Assembly: GCA_028293125.1 (NCBI GenBank)
Contig: JAQGPJ010000067.1
Location: forward strand, 1 to 64,000
Reading direction: 5' to 3'
Source: Verrucomicrobiales bacterium
GTDB taxonomy: Bacteria > Verrucomicrobiota > Verrucomicrobiia > Verrucomicrobiales > V1-33
DNA: 64,000 nt
Made by a program: the position numbers and the translations under genes. The notes beneath the pieces were generated by a model that saw only the letters and a program-made list of their open reading frames with translations, searched no databases and was not told where the DNA came from. The stretch's first letter is position 1; each line of letters opens with the position of its first letter. Shown piece by piece: positions 1-8,600 of the stretch.

Positions 1-1
1 A

Positions 2-277
2 TACGAAGGTCTGATCGTCCTGAACACCAAAGGCCGTGAGGACACTGTGGACACCATCGTCTCCAAACTCGGTCGCGATATGGAGCTCGAGGGCATCACC
101 CTCGAGCAGATCGACCACCTCGGCAAAAAGAAGTTCCCCTACGGCAGCAAGAAGCTGGATGAGGGCTACTATGTGAACTACCAGTTCTCCTCCGAGCCCG
201 CCGCTCTCGACAAGATCAGGGCCAAGCTGCGCCTGAACGCCGATGTGCACCAGCAGCACTATCAGCGCCTCGTCTGA
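2..277 (+). CDS. rpsF: 30S ribosomal protein bS6, 3' part
   Basis: The reading frame is open from the left edge, so the start codon lies outside the window and about 91 C-terminal residues are visible. They begin YEGLIVLNTKGREDTVDTI and continue through a typical bS6 beta-alpha-beta core with KKKFPYG and the GYYVNYQF strand. bS6 is a primary component of the 30S platform that binds 16S rRNA together with bS18. The next gene downstream is ssb, the usual rpsF-ssb neighbour pair. A hairpin lies between the two, so ssb may be expressed partly from its own promoter. Confidence 0.93.
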   Translation, partial: YEGLIVLNTKGREDTVDTIVSKLGRDMELEGITLEQIDHLGKKKFPYGSKKLDEGYYVNYQFSSEPAALDKIRAKLRLNADVHQQHYQRLV

Positions 278-336
278 TTGATCCGGTCCTGCCTCCCTGA
301 ACGGAGCGGACCCCTTTCACTATCTTCAAAACCCGA

Positions 337-366
337 CGAAGGGCTTGCCGGACGGCAAGCCCTTCG
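337..366 (+). terminator. Hairpin between rpsF and ssb
   Basis: A near-perfect inverted repeat has arms at 337-350 and 353-366 and is followed by a short T-containing stretch (CTTTAG). It sits 60 bases after the rpsF stop and ends 15 bases before the ssb start. It could be an intrinsic terminator or attenuator separating rpsF from ssb. The T tract is short, so termination may be partial. Confidence 0.6.
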
Positions 367-381
367 CTTTAGTCTGAAGCT

Positions 382-969
382 ATGGCCTCACTCAACAAAG
401 TAATGCTCATCGGGAATCTCACCCGTGATCCCGAACTCCGCTACACCCCCAAGGGAATGGCCGTCACGGACATTGGCCTGGCGATGAACCGCCGGTATGT
501 CGTGGACGGTGAAAAACGGGAGGAGGTCACCTTCGTGGATGTGACCTTCTGGGGCAAAGGCGCGGAGATCATCTCCCAGTACATGAAAAAAGGGAGCCCT
601 ATTTATGTCGAGGGCCGTCTGCGTCTGGACTCCTGGGAGGACAAGCAGAGCGGCCAGAAGCAGTCGCGCCTGAAGGTGACCGGCGAGGAATTCCAGTTCC
701 TCGGCGGACGCGAAGGAGGCGGCGGCGCTGGCGGTGGAGGAGGAGGCGAGGGAGGATATGAGCGCAGCAGCGGAGGTGGCGGCGGAAGCGGCAACCAGAG
801 CCGTGGCCCGTCCCAGCGTCCCCAACCGCAGCAGAGCGGTGGCGGTGGCGACTACGATGCGCCCCCTCCCCGGTCCTCCGGAGGCGGAAGCGGCAGCGGG
901 GGTGGCGGCGGCCAGCAGCGGCCCGATCCCTTCCCGCCGGGACTGGATGATGATGAGATTCCGTTCTGA
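382..969 (+). CDS. ssb: Single-stranded DNA-binding protein
   Basis: This 195-residue protein starts MASLNKVMLIGNLTRDPELRY, the canonical bacterial SSB N-terminus. The OB-fold occupies roughly residues 1-110 and includes TFVDVTFWGKGAEI and the IYVEGRLRLDSW strand. A very long Gly/Ser/Pro/Gln-rich linker follows (about residues 112-183). The protein ends in the acidic tip DDDEIPF, which recruits replication and repair partners. It coats single-stranded DNA during replication, recombination and repair. The only unusual point is the glycine-rich linker, which is longer than in Escherichia coli. It lies directly after rpsF, as in many bacteria. Confidence 0.96.
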   Translation: MASLNKVMLIGNLTRDPELRYTPKGMAVTDIGLAMNRRYVVDGEKREEVTFVDVTFWGKGAEIISQYMKKGSPIYVEGRLRLDSWEDKQSGQKQSRLKVTGEEFQFLGGREGGGGAGGGGGGEGGYERSSGGGGGSGNQSRGPSQRPQPQQSGGGGDYDAPPPRSSGGGSGSGGGGGQQRPDPFPPGLDDDEIPF

Positions 970-1077
970 ATCACCCGCCAGCCCCTCTTTCCCATCCTGC
1001 CCGTGACAAGGCTGCGCCAGACCCGCGTAACCAGGTCTCCAGTTCCGAGGCAGGTCCCCGGCCCTGATTTCCGCCTT

Positions 1078-1112
1078 CCGCGCCTCCGGACTGTCCGGAG
1101 GCGCGGTTTTTC
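1078..1112 (+). terminator. Rho-independent terminator after ssb
   Basis: A 13-bp GC-rich stem (arms 1078-1090 and 1094-1106) with a 3-base loop is followed by TTTTTC. It lies about 110 bases after the ssb stop and before the MFS gene, so it most likely ends the rpsF-ssb transcript. Confidence 0.8.
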
Positions 1113-1146
1113 ACTGTTTTCCTCTCCCAGACCGACGCCCTGAAGC

Positions 1147-2418
1147 ATGTCCGCCCCCTATACTCCCCCGGCTTCCGATATCCGTCCTCCAGCCGCCGCC
1201 CCGGATCCCGGGATGGCGTTGAAGCGGCAGCAGCATCTGCTGATTTTCCTGACGGTTCTGATCGACCTGATCGGTTTTGGCATCCTGATCCCGATTCTGC
1301 AGAGCTACGGCAAGCGCTATGGGGCCAGTGACTGGGAGCTGACGATGCTCATGGGGGTTTACAGCCTCATGCAGTTCATCTTCGCGCCCATCCTGGGCCG
1401 GCTTTCGGACCGCATCGGGCGGCGTCCCGTGATCCTCGCCAGCCTGATCGGCTCCACGGTGGGATATCTGATTCTCGCGGGAGCCGACTTTGCCTCCCAT
1501 CCGGGTGTCAGCCTTGCCCTGCTGTTCTTCGCGCGGGTGGTGACCGGCATCTGCGGCGCCAGCTTCTCCGCCGCCCAGGCGTATCTGGCGGACATCACCT
1601 CTCCTGAAAAGCGCGCCGGGGTCATGGGCATGATCGGAGCCGCTTTCGGCCTTGGATTCATGATCGGTCCGGTTCTGGGAGGTTTGGCCACCCATTTCGG
1701 GCGGCCCGCTCCCTTCTTTCTGGCCGCCGGACTGAGCATCCTGAACTTCCTCTACGCTTGGAAAAAGCTGCCGGAGAGCCTCGCTCAGGAGCTGCGGGGC
1801 AAGGTGTCCACCGCCCGGGCCTCCCTGCTGCGCTCCTGGTCGGCGGCGCGGGGCACTATTCTGGCACCGCTGATCGCCGCCAACTTCCTCGTGATCACCG
1901 CCTTCTCGATCATGACCACATGCTTCATCCTGTTCACGGAGCACCGCTTTCATCTCACCCCGGCCAACAACGGGCTGCTTTTCGGATTCATCGGCCTGAT
2001 CGGGGTTTTCATTCAGGGAGGTCTGATCCGACGCATCGCCAAGCCGCACACGGAGCGCCCGCTGGCGCTCGCCGGCATTGTCTGCATGACCATCAGCCTC
2101 ATTCTGCTGCCGCTGAGCACCCCTTGGGCGGGGCTGCTGGGAGTCATCGCCCTGACAGCCATCGGCAACAGCCTGACCAGTCCCACACTCAATTCCATGG
2201 CTTCCCGCGCCGCCGCCGCCACCGATCAGGGAGCCACCCTGGGGGCCATGGCCAGCGCCGGCAGCCTCGGGCGTTTTGTGGGCCCCTTCCTGGCGGGCCC
2301 CCTGCTCTATATTCAGCCGGAAAAATACGCCCAGTGGTCCCTCTGGACCTCGGCCCTGATCATGGCCTCCGCCTTTTTGGTCACCCAAATGGTGCCGGCC
2401 AGTCCTAGGACGGCCTGA
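1147..2418 (+). CDS. MFS transporter, TetA/multidrug efflux type
   Basis: This 423-residue inner-membrane protein has about twelve hydrophobic segments. The MFS motif A follows the second segment (GRLSDRIGRRPV), and a motif C-like glycine-rich stretch (GAAFGLGFMIGPVLGG) lies in TM5. These features place it in the drug:proton antiporter group close to the TetA family. The N-terminal ~30 residues before the first membrane helix are Pro/Ala-rich and probably cytoplasmic. The chosen ATG leaves a full 12-TM protein and follows the ssb terminator, so the gene probably forms its own unit. The substrate cannot be read from the sequence; tetracycline is not implied. Confidence 0.85.
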   Translation: MSAPYTPPASDIRPPAAAPDPGMALKRQQHLLIFLTVLIDLIGFGILIPILQSYGKRYGASDWELTMLMGVYSLMQFIFAPILGRLSDRIGRRPVILASLIGSTVGYLILAGADFASHPGVSLALLFFARVVTGICGASFSAAQAYLADITSPEKRAGVMGMIGAAFGLGFMIGPVLGGLATHFGRPAPFFLAAGLSILNFLYAWKKLPESLAQELRGKVSTARASLLRSWSAARGTILAPLIAANFLVITAFSIMTTCFILFTEHRFHLTPANNGLLFGFIGLIGVFIQGGLIRRIAKPHTERPLALAGIVCMTISLILLPLSTPWAGLLGVIALTAIGNSLTSPTLNSMASRAAAATDQGATLGAMASAGSLGRFVGPFLAGPLLYIQPEKYAQWSLWTSALIMASAFLVTQMVPASPRTA

Positions 2419-2598
2419 CAGAATAAAAGACGGTCAGGCGGAACGGCGGCGGTGTTTTTTCAGGACAGCCTTCCTTCGCTGGACCGTGAATCCGTAAGCG
2501 GCTTGCTGCATTCCGCCGCCGCCGGGCAGCGTTCCACAGCGGTGCGGCGGTCTCCGGCTGGCGCGCATCACAAGACCCGCCCGATCCCGCGACCCGCC

Positions 2599-3672
2599 AT
2601 GAAATCCACCCTGACCGTCGGTGCCTGTGCTCCGGCGCTGATGCTGACCCTGACTTTATCCCTGGCCCTGACACCGGCCTTTCAACGGGTCCAAGCCCAG
2701 GAAAAGCCACCGCAGGTGCCGCCCAGCGCGCCCTTGGCGCCTCCCGCCCCCGCCCCGGAGAAAAAGCGCGCTCCCGCCGTTCCCAAGCCCACGGAAGCCA
2801 ATGTCGCCTATGGCGCCGATCCCCGTCAGGTGCTGGATTTCTGGAAAGCGGACACGCGGGACCCCGCGCCCGTCCTTTTCTTCATCCATGGCGGAGGCTG
2901 GAACAGCGGGAATAAAAATTCGGTCGCCGGTAACGGTCTGGCCAAATATCTCGCCGCCGGCATTTCCGTGGTCTCCATCCATTACCGACTGGTTCCCGCC
3001 GCCACCGCCGCCGGCGTCAAACCGCCCGTCTCCTGGCCCATGCATGATGCCGCGCGCGCTTTGCAGTTCGTCCGGAGCAAAGCCGGTGAATGGCATCTCG
3101 ACAAAACCCGTATCGCCGCCTCCGGGGGCTCCGCCGGAGCCTGCACCAGCCTGTGGCTGGCCTTTCACAGCGATCTGGCCGAACCGGGCAGCCCCGATCC
3201 CGTGGCCCGCGAGTCCACCCGTCTGACCTGCGCCGCCGTGATGGGAGCCCAGACCTCCCTGGATCCGCGGCAGATGAGGGAGTGGACACCCAACAGTGTT
3301 TATGGCGGACACACCTTCGGCTTTGCCAGTGACCCCAAGGATAAAACAGCCCAGTTCACCGCCTTTCTGGCCGGCCGGGAGTCCCTGCTCCCCTGGATCC
3401 GGGAATACTCTCCTTGGGAACTGGTCAGCAGTGACGATCCACCCGTTTTCATGATCTACAGCACCCCTCCCAACCTTGGTCAGGAGGAGAGGGATCCCAC
3501 CCATAGCGCCAACTTCGGAGTGAAACTTCAGGAGAAGCTCAAAGCCACCGGCGTCGAATGTGTCCTTGAGTTTCCCGGAGCCAACGCCGTGCCCGCCACT
3601 CCGCAGGATTTTGTGATCCTGAAGCTGAAACCCTCGCCTCCCGCCAAACCGCAGGAGGCACCAGCCAATTAG
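2599..3672 (+). CDS. Secreted alpha/beta hydrolase (esterase-like)
   Basis: The ATG at 2599 gives a clear signal peptide (MKSTLTVGACAPALMLTL..., probable cleavage after VQAQ) and then a Pro-rich spacer. The frame is open further upstream, but that part does not look like a secretion signal. The enzyme shows the oxyanion HGGGW motif and the nucleophile elbow GGSAGA expected of the hormone-sensitive-lipase/BD-FAE group of carboxylesterases. A family Asp is plausible near the C-terminus, but the expected catalytic His is not obvious to me. It probably acts in the periplasm on short esters or on ester decorations of polysaccharides. The substrate is unknown. Confidence 0.8.
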   Translation: MKSTLTVGACAPALMLTLTLSLALTPAFQRVQAQEKPPQVPPSAPLAPPAPAPEKKRAPAVPKPTEANVAYGADPRQVLDFWKADTRDPAPVLFFIHGGGWNSGNKNSVAGNGLAKYLAAGISVVSIHYRLVPAATAAGVKPPVSWPMHDAARALQFVRSKAGEWHLDKTRIAASGGSAGACTSLWLAFHSDLAEPGSPDPVARESTRLTCAAVMGAQTSLDPRQMREWTPNSVYGGHTFGFASDPKDKTAQFTAFLAGRESLLPWIREYSPWELVSSDDPPVFMIYSTPPNLGQEERDPTHSANFGVKLQEKLKATGVECVLEFPGANAVPATPQDFVILKLKPSPPAKPQEAPAN

Positions 3673-3871
3673 ATCCAGCCTGATGACGGCAAAGCTGAAT
3701 TCAGGAAAAAATCACACCATCCCCTCCTGCAAAACCGGGAGAGAGTGAAATTCCGCTTGCGTTTGGCTTCAGGAGTGTATGTTCACTGCCCCGCGCCCCG
3801 TCCGGCCACTCAGCCCCGGCGGCGTTTGTTTTTTCAACTTCACTTCACTTCCCTTTCCGGATTTATTTAAC

Positions 3872-4138
3872 ATGGTCGCAATCAGACTCAGGCGCGAAGG
3901 TTCCAAGGACCGTCCTTATTACCGTATTGTTGTCACGGACTCGCGTGCCCGCCGTGATGGCCCCTTCATTGAGCAGGTCGGCACCTACGACCCCATGCAG
4001 AACAGCGGAATCAACTACCGCGTGGACCTTTCCAAGGTGGACAGCTGGCTGACCAAGGGTGCCCAGCCCAGCGAGACCGTTGCCAGCCTGATCCGCAAAA
4101 CCCGCAAGGCCCTGCCTGCGCAGGTTGCCGCCGCCTGA
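3872..4138 (+). CDS. rpsP: 30S ribosomal protein bS16
   Basis: An 88-residue protein starting [21 protein letters not shown], the canonical bS16 N-terminus with the RPYYRIV strand. The conserved [12 protein letters not shown] segment follows (here [14 protein letters not shown]). An upstream in-frame ATG at 3779 would add about 31 non-homologous residues and is rejected. bS16 is an essential assembly protein of the 30S body. khpA follows after a hairpin, but rimM and trmD, which often follow rpsP, are not here. Confidence 0.96.
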   Translation: MVAIRLRREGSKDRPYYRIVVTDSRARRDGPFIEQVGTYDPMQNSGINYRVDLSKVDSWLTKGAQPSETVASLIRKTRKALPAQVAAA

Positions 4139-4167
4139 GCAGCCCCGTTCCCCACGGACAGATTTCC

Positions 4168-4200
4168 GCCCGGTTCCGCTGAGGAACCGGGCTTTCTGTT
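4168..4200 (+). terminator. Rho-independent terminator after rpsP
   Basis: A 10-bp stem (arms 4168-4177 and 4183-4192) with a 5-base loop is followed by a T-rich tail (TTTCTGTTT). It lies 30 bases after rpsP. Confidence 0.8.
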
Positions 4201-4252
4201 TCGTACTCATTCTTCTTCGTCCGCCTTTTTATTTCGACCCGATTTTTGTCTC

Positions 4253-4501
4253 ATGCAAGCAGTCCACGGCATTCAGCAGTTTTTGGAATTTGTTCTGGCC
4301 GGCATCACCGAGCGGCCCGCCTCCGCCTCGGTCACGTCCCGGGAACAGAATGGCTCCACCATTTTTGATCTGGCTGTGGATGGCGGGGATATCCCCCGGC
4401 TGATCGGCAGCGGGGGCGGCACCGTCAATGCCCTGCGCGCCCTGGTCCAGGGAGCGGCGGACCGCCACGGTCTGCGGGTGGGGGTAAGCATTGCGGAGTG
4501 A
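4253..4501 (+). CDS. khpA: KH-domain RNA-binding protein, KhpA type
   Basis: This 82-residue single-KH-domain protein carries the RNA-binding GXXG loop as IGSGGGTVNALRAL, preceded by the strand ending DIPRLIG. Size and position just after rpsP match KhpA (YlqC), which forms a dimer with KhpB and acts as a general RNA chaperone in cell elongation and small-RNA biology. The C-terminal helix contains RALVQGAADRHGLRV. The hairpin upstream suggests it is transcribed partly separately from rpsP. There is no rimM gene after it. Confidence 0.85.
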   Translation: MQAVHGIQQFLEFVLAGITERPASASVTSREQNGSTIFDLAVDGGDIPRLIGSGGGTVNALRALVQGAADRHGLRVGVSIAE

Positions 4502-4645
4502 TTCAAAGGAATCTTTTGGCTGGCCGGAGAAAACCGCCCCGTGCGGTTCCAATAGGGTCCGGGCCAAAAGCTGGGAGGATGATTTCCACCGCCGTGAGCC
4601 CGGCTTTTTTGCTTTCTTTCCGCCCTCCATTTCAACGTCCGCACC

Positions 4646-5446
4646 ATGAGTGACGGCTCTCCGCACGATGACGACTACGCCGACCGCTTTGGCGGCATGG
4701 GCCGGCTGCTGGGTCTGCCCGGTCTCGCCAAAGTGCGGGCCAGCCACGTCTGTGTGATTGGCGTGGGCGGAGTGGGGTCATGGACCGTGGAGGCACTGGT
4801 GCGGTCAGGGGTGGGAGCAGTGACCATGATTGACATGGACGATGTCTGCATCACCAACGTGAACCGGCAGCTGCCGGCGCTTGATGGCGGCATCGGACGG
4901 CCCAAGGTGGAGGCCCTGGCCGACCGTATGCGGCTGATCCATCCGGGATGCGCCATCCATGCGGTGACGGAGTTTTTCACCGCCTCCAACGCGGCGGGGC
5001 TGCTGGCGGCGGAGCCGTTCGATTTCGTGATCGACGCCGTGGACCGGATTTCCACCAAAGTGCTGATCATCACCGAATGCCGCACCCATGGCGTTCCCTT
5101 ACTGACCGTGGGCGGAGCCGGCGGCCGGCGCGATGCCACGGCGGTGCGCACAGCGGATCTGGCTTTTTCCACGGGTGACAATCTTCTCCGCGGGGTGCGT
5201 CGGAAACTGCGTCGTCAGCACGGCTTTCCCGCGGACGACAGGCAGCCTTTTGGCATTTCCTCTGTGTATTCGGCGGAGCCACAGGTGTTTCCGTGGGCGG
5301 ACGGCACCTGCCGGGCGGAGCCCGAGGCCGCCGGAACCATGAAGCTGGACTGCGCCTCCGGCTTTGGAGCCGCCAGCTTCGTCACCGGGGTCTTTGGATT
5401 CGCCGCCGCCGGAGAGGTGGTCAGGCGTCTGGCGGAGAAGGCCTGA
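4646..5446 (+). CDS. tcdA: ThiF/E1-like enzyme, TcdA (t6A cyclising) type
   Basis: A 266-residue E1-like adenylating enzyme. The N-terminal region contains RFGGMGRLLG and the nucleotide-binding Rossmann motif VIGVGGVGSWTVEAL, followed by DMDDVCITNVNRQ with the conserved Arg that contacts ATP. The short length and these motifs match tRNA threonylcarbamoyladenosine dehydratase (CsdL/YgdL), which dehydrates t6A37 to its cyclic form using ATP. There is no fused rhodanese or ubiquitin-like partner nearby, which argues against ThiF or MoeB. The gene stands alone between khpA and the large secreted protein. Confidence 0.85.
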   Translation: MSDGSPHDDDYADRFGGMGRLLGLPGLAKVRASHVCVIGVGGVGSWTVEALVRSGVGAVTMIDMDDVCITNVNRQLPALDGGIGRPKVEALADRMRLIHPGCAIHAVTEFFTASNAAGLLAAEPFDFVIDAVDRISTKVLIITECRTHGVPLLTVGGAGGRRDATAVRTADLAFSTGDNLLRGVRRKLRRQHGFPADDRQPFGISSVYSAEPQVFPWADGTCRAEPEAAGTMKLDCASGFGAASFVTGVFGFAAAGEVVRRLAEKA

Positions 5447-5678
5447 AGCCGGTTTCCCTCTACTCTGCGAACCGGTGTGCAGCCGGGCCGGACTGGCTTC
5501 CGCCCGGTGCGCACGTACGGGATTTACCCATGAGATGGGGCTCGACAGTTTTCAGGCCACAGCAATAATCGGACCCTCATTGATGCAAACCGGCGGTCCG
5601 GGCTTTCTGAAAAGCCAATGGACCAGAAGGCATGCCCCCGCATTCCGGTTCCCGGTTCCCCTTGCCCCCTCACATTTC

Positions 5679-8600
5679 ATGTTATTCCGCAGCCATTCAC
5701 AGTGGGCCCGTGCCCTGTTTTTGTCAATTTCCGCCCAGGTGACGATTTCGTCAGGCGCGCCGGTGATCTCCGAATTCATGGCGTCCAACAAAGCGACGCT
5801 GGCGGATGAGGACGGAGCCTTCTCCGACTGGATCGAGATCCACAATCCCGACAGCACGCCGGTCAGTCTGGCGGGATGGAAGCTGACGGACAACGCCTCC
5901 TCGCCCAATAAGTGGGTGTTTCCGGCGGTCACGCTGCAGCCGGATGACTTCCTGGTGGTTTTCGCCTCCGGCAAAAACCGCACCAGCCCGGAGGGCCGGC
6001 TGCACACCAATTTTTCCCTCAGCGCCGGCGGGGAATACCTGGGGCTGCGGGCTCCGGACGGCACCGTGGCCACGGAGTTCACCCCGGAGTTTCCGGCCCA
6101 GCAGGACGATGTGAGCTGCGGCTCCCTTTTCAGCAGCGTGAACCTGATCACCGCTGGTCACAATGTCCGCTACACCATTCCCCAGAGCACCACCCCGGCG
6201 GACTGGACAGGGCCGGCTTTCAATGACAGCGTCTGGTCCAGCGGCCCTTCGGGCATTGGATTCGGACTGATGCTGCCGGGCATGACCGTTAAAGAGGTGC
6301 AGACCAACACCGATCTGGGCACCCTGGCGCTGCTGGACACCGCCCTGGCCGGGACGCCCTCCCCTCCCCGGCTCACGGTGGACACGCGCATCCGTCAGGT
6401 GATCAATCTTCTGGGGGATGGCGGCGATGGCCGCTTCACCTCGGGAAATCAAACCTTCGCGCTGCCGGGGGAAACCCATGGTCTGCAGGCAACCGGCTAC
6501 CTGTCCGTCCCCACCGCCGGCGCATGGACTTTCGGGATCAATTCCGATGACGGCGCCCGCTTGCGGATCGACATCAACAACGACGGAGACTTCAACGATG
6601 CCGGGGAAGGTGTGATCGTGGACGACTCCGGCCATGGCGCGCAGGATATCTTTGGACGGGTGGCCGCGCTGAGCGCCGGCAGCCACCGGTTCGAGCTGGT
6701 GTATTTTGAAAACTACGGCGGGGACGAGGTGGAATTCTTCGCCCAGAAGGGCAGCTTCACCACTTGGAACACCGGATTCCGCCTCGTGGGCGACACCGCC
6801 AACGGCGGGCTGGCGGTGTCCACTCCGGCAGGCGACGCCGGCACCGGGGGTGTCCTGGGCGGGAGTTCGGCGCTGGCCACGAACATCCAGTCCGCCATGC
6901 TGGGCGTGCGCTCCTCCGCCTATCTGCGGGCCGCCTTCAATGTGGCGGACGCCGACGCTCTGGCGAAAATCCAGGTGCTGGGACTGAACATGCGCTGGAA
7001 CGACGGCTTTGTGGCCTGGCTGAACGGGGTGGAGGTGGCCCGCCGCAATGCTCCGGAGGCACTGGCCTTCGATTCCGCCGCCACCGCCGTGCGCGACACC
7101 GCCGCCTCGCTGACCGCGGAGGGCATCAACGTGACCGCCGGCCGCCAAGCTCTTGTCACGGGCACCAACATTCTCGCCATCCAGGGACTGAACACCGCCG
7201 TCAGCGACGATTCCTTTCTGATCCAGCCGGAACTGACAGGAGGAGGACTGGAGGGTGGCGGGCCGTTTTATTTCCGCCAGCCGACCCCGGGCACGCTGAA
7301 CTCCACCACCGCCTCGCTGGGGCCGGTGGCCGACACCACCTTCAGCGTGAAGCGCGGCATCTACTCGGAGCCCGTCAATGTGACCATCGCCACCCCCACG
7401 CCGGGGGCCTCCATCCGCTACACCATGGACGGCTCCAAGCCTTCGGAATCCTCCGGCACCCTGGTCAGTCCGGCGGATGACGCCACGCCCCCCACAGTGA
7501 CGCTGAACCTCACCGGCACCACCGTCCTGCGCGTCATGGCTTACAAAGCCAATTACGACAGCACCAATGTGGACACCAACACTTATCTGTTTCCGGATGA
7601 CATCATCCGCCAGCAGCCCACCGGCAGTCCGCCGCCCGGTTGGCCGGCGGGCTCCGTGAACGGACAGGTGCTGAACTACGGGATGGATCCCGACATCGTC
7701 AACTCCACCAACGCCGCCATTGGCGGGGCGGAGCAGGTGAAGTCCGCGCTGAAGGCCATTCCCAGCGTGTGCCTCAGCGTGCCGGTGTCCAGTCTGGTTG
7801 ACAGCTCGACCGGGATCTACACCCACGCGGGTGAGGACGGATTCGCCTGGGAGCGCGAGGCCAGCATTGAGATGATCAACGACCCCAAAACAGAGGAGCA
7901 CGGTTTTCAGGAAAACTGCGGCATCCGTATGCGGGGTGGCTTCTCCCGCTCCTCCGGCAATCCCAAACACGCCTTCCGCATTCTGTTCCGGTCGGACTAC
8001 GGGGCGGGCAAGCTGAACTACCCGGTGTTTCCCGATGACCGCACCGCCGCCGTGGAGTTCGACAAATTCGATATCCAGACCTCCCAGAACTATTCCTGGG
8101 CCTTCCAAGGGGACGGATCCAACACTTTTCTGCGCGAGCTCTGGAGCCGGGACACCCAGCTGGACATGAACCAGCCGGCCACCCGGGGACGGTTTGTGAA
8201 CCTTTACCTGAACGGCATCTATTGGGGTCTCTATCAAATCCAGGAGCGCGCCGAGGCCGACTACGCGGCCAGCTACTTCGGCGGCACGGACGACGACTAC
8301 GATGTGGTGAAGGTGGAGACCTCCGCCGGCTACACCATCAATCCCACGGCGGGCGATCTGGATGCCTGGACGGATATGTGGAATAAATCGCGGGCCAGTT
8401 ATTTCATCAACACCAACCGCAGTCCGGTTTCCCCCTACGCGGCCGCCACTTACACTCAGGAACAGAAAAACGCCGCCTATTTCAAGCTCATGGGCCTGGC
8501 GGCGGACGGGGTGACGCCGACCACGGACCCGGTGCTGGTGGACCTGGACAACCTGATCGACTACATGATGATCGTTTTCCTCACGGGGAACGGCGACGCA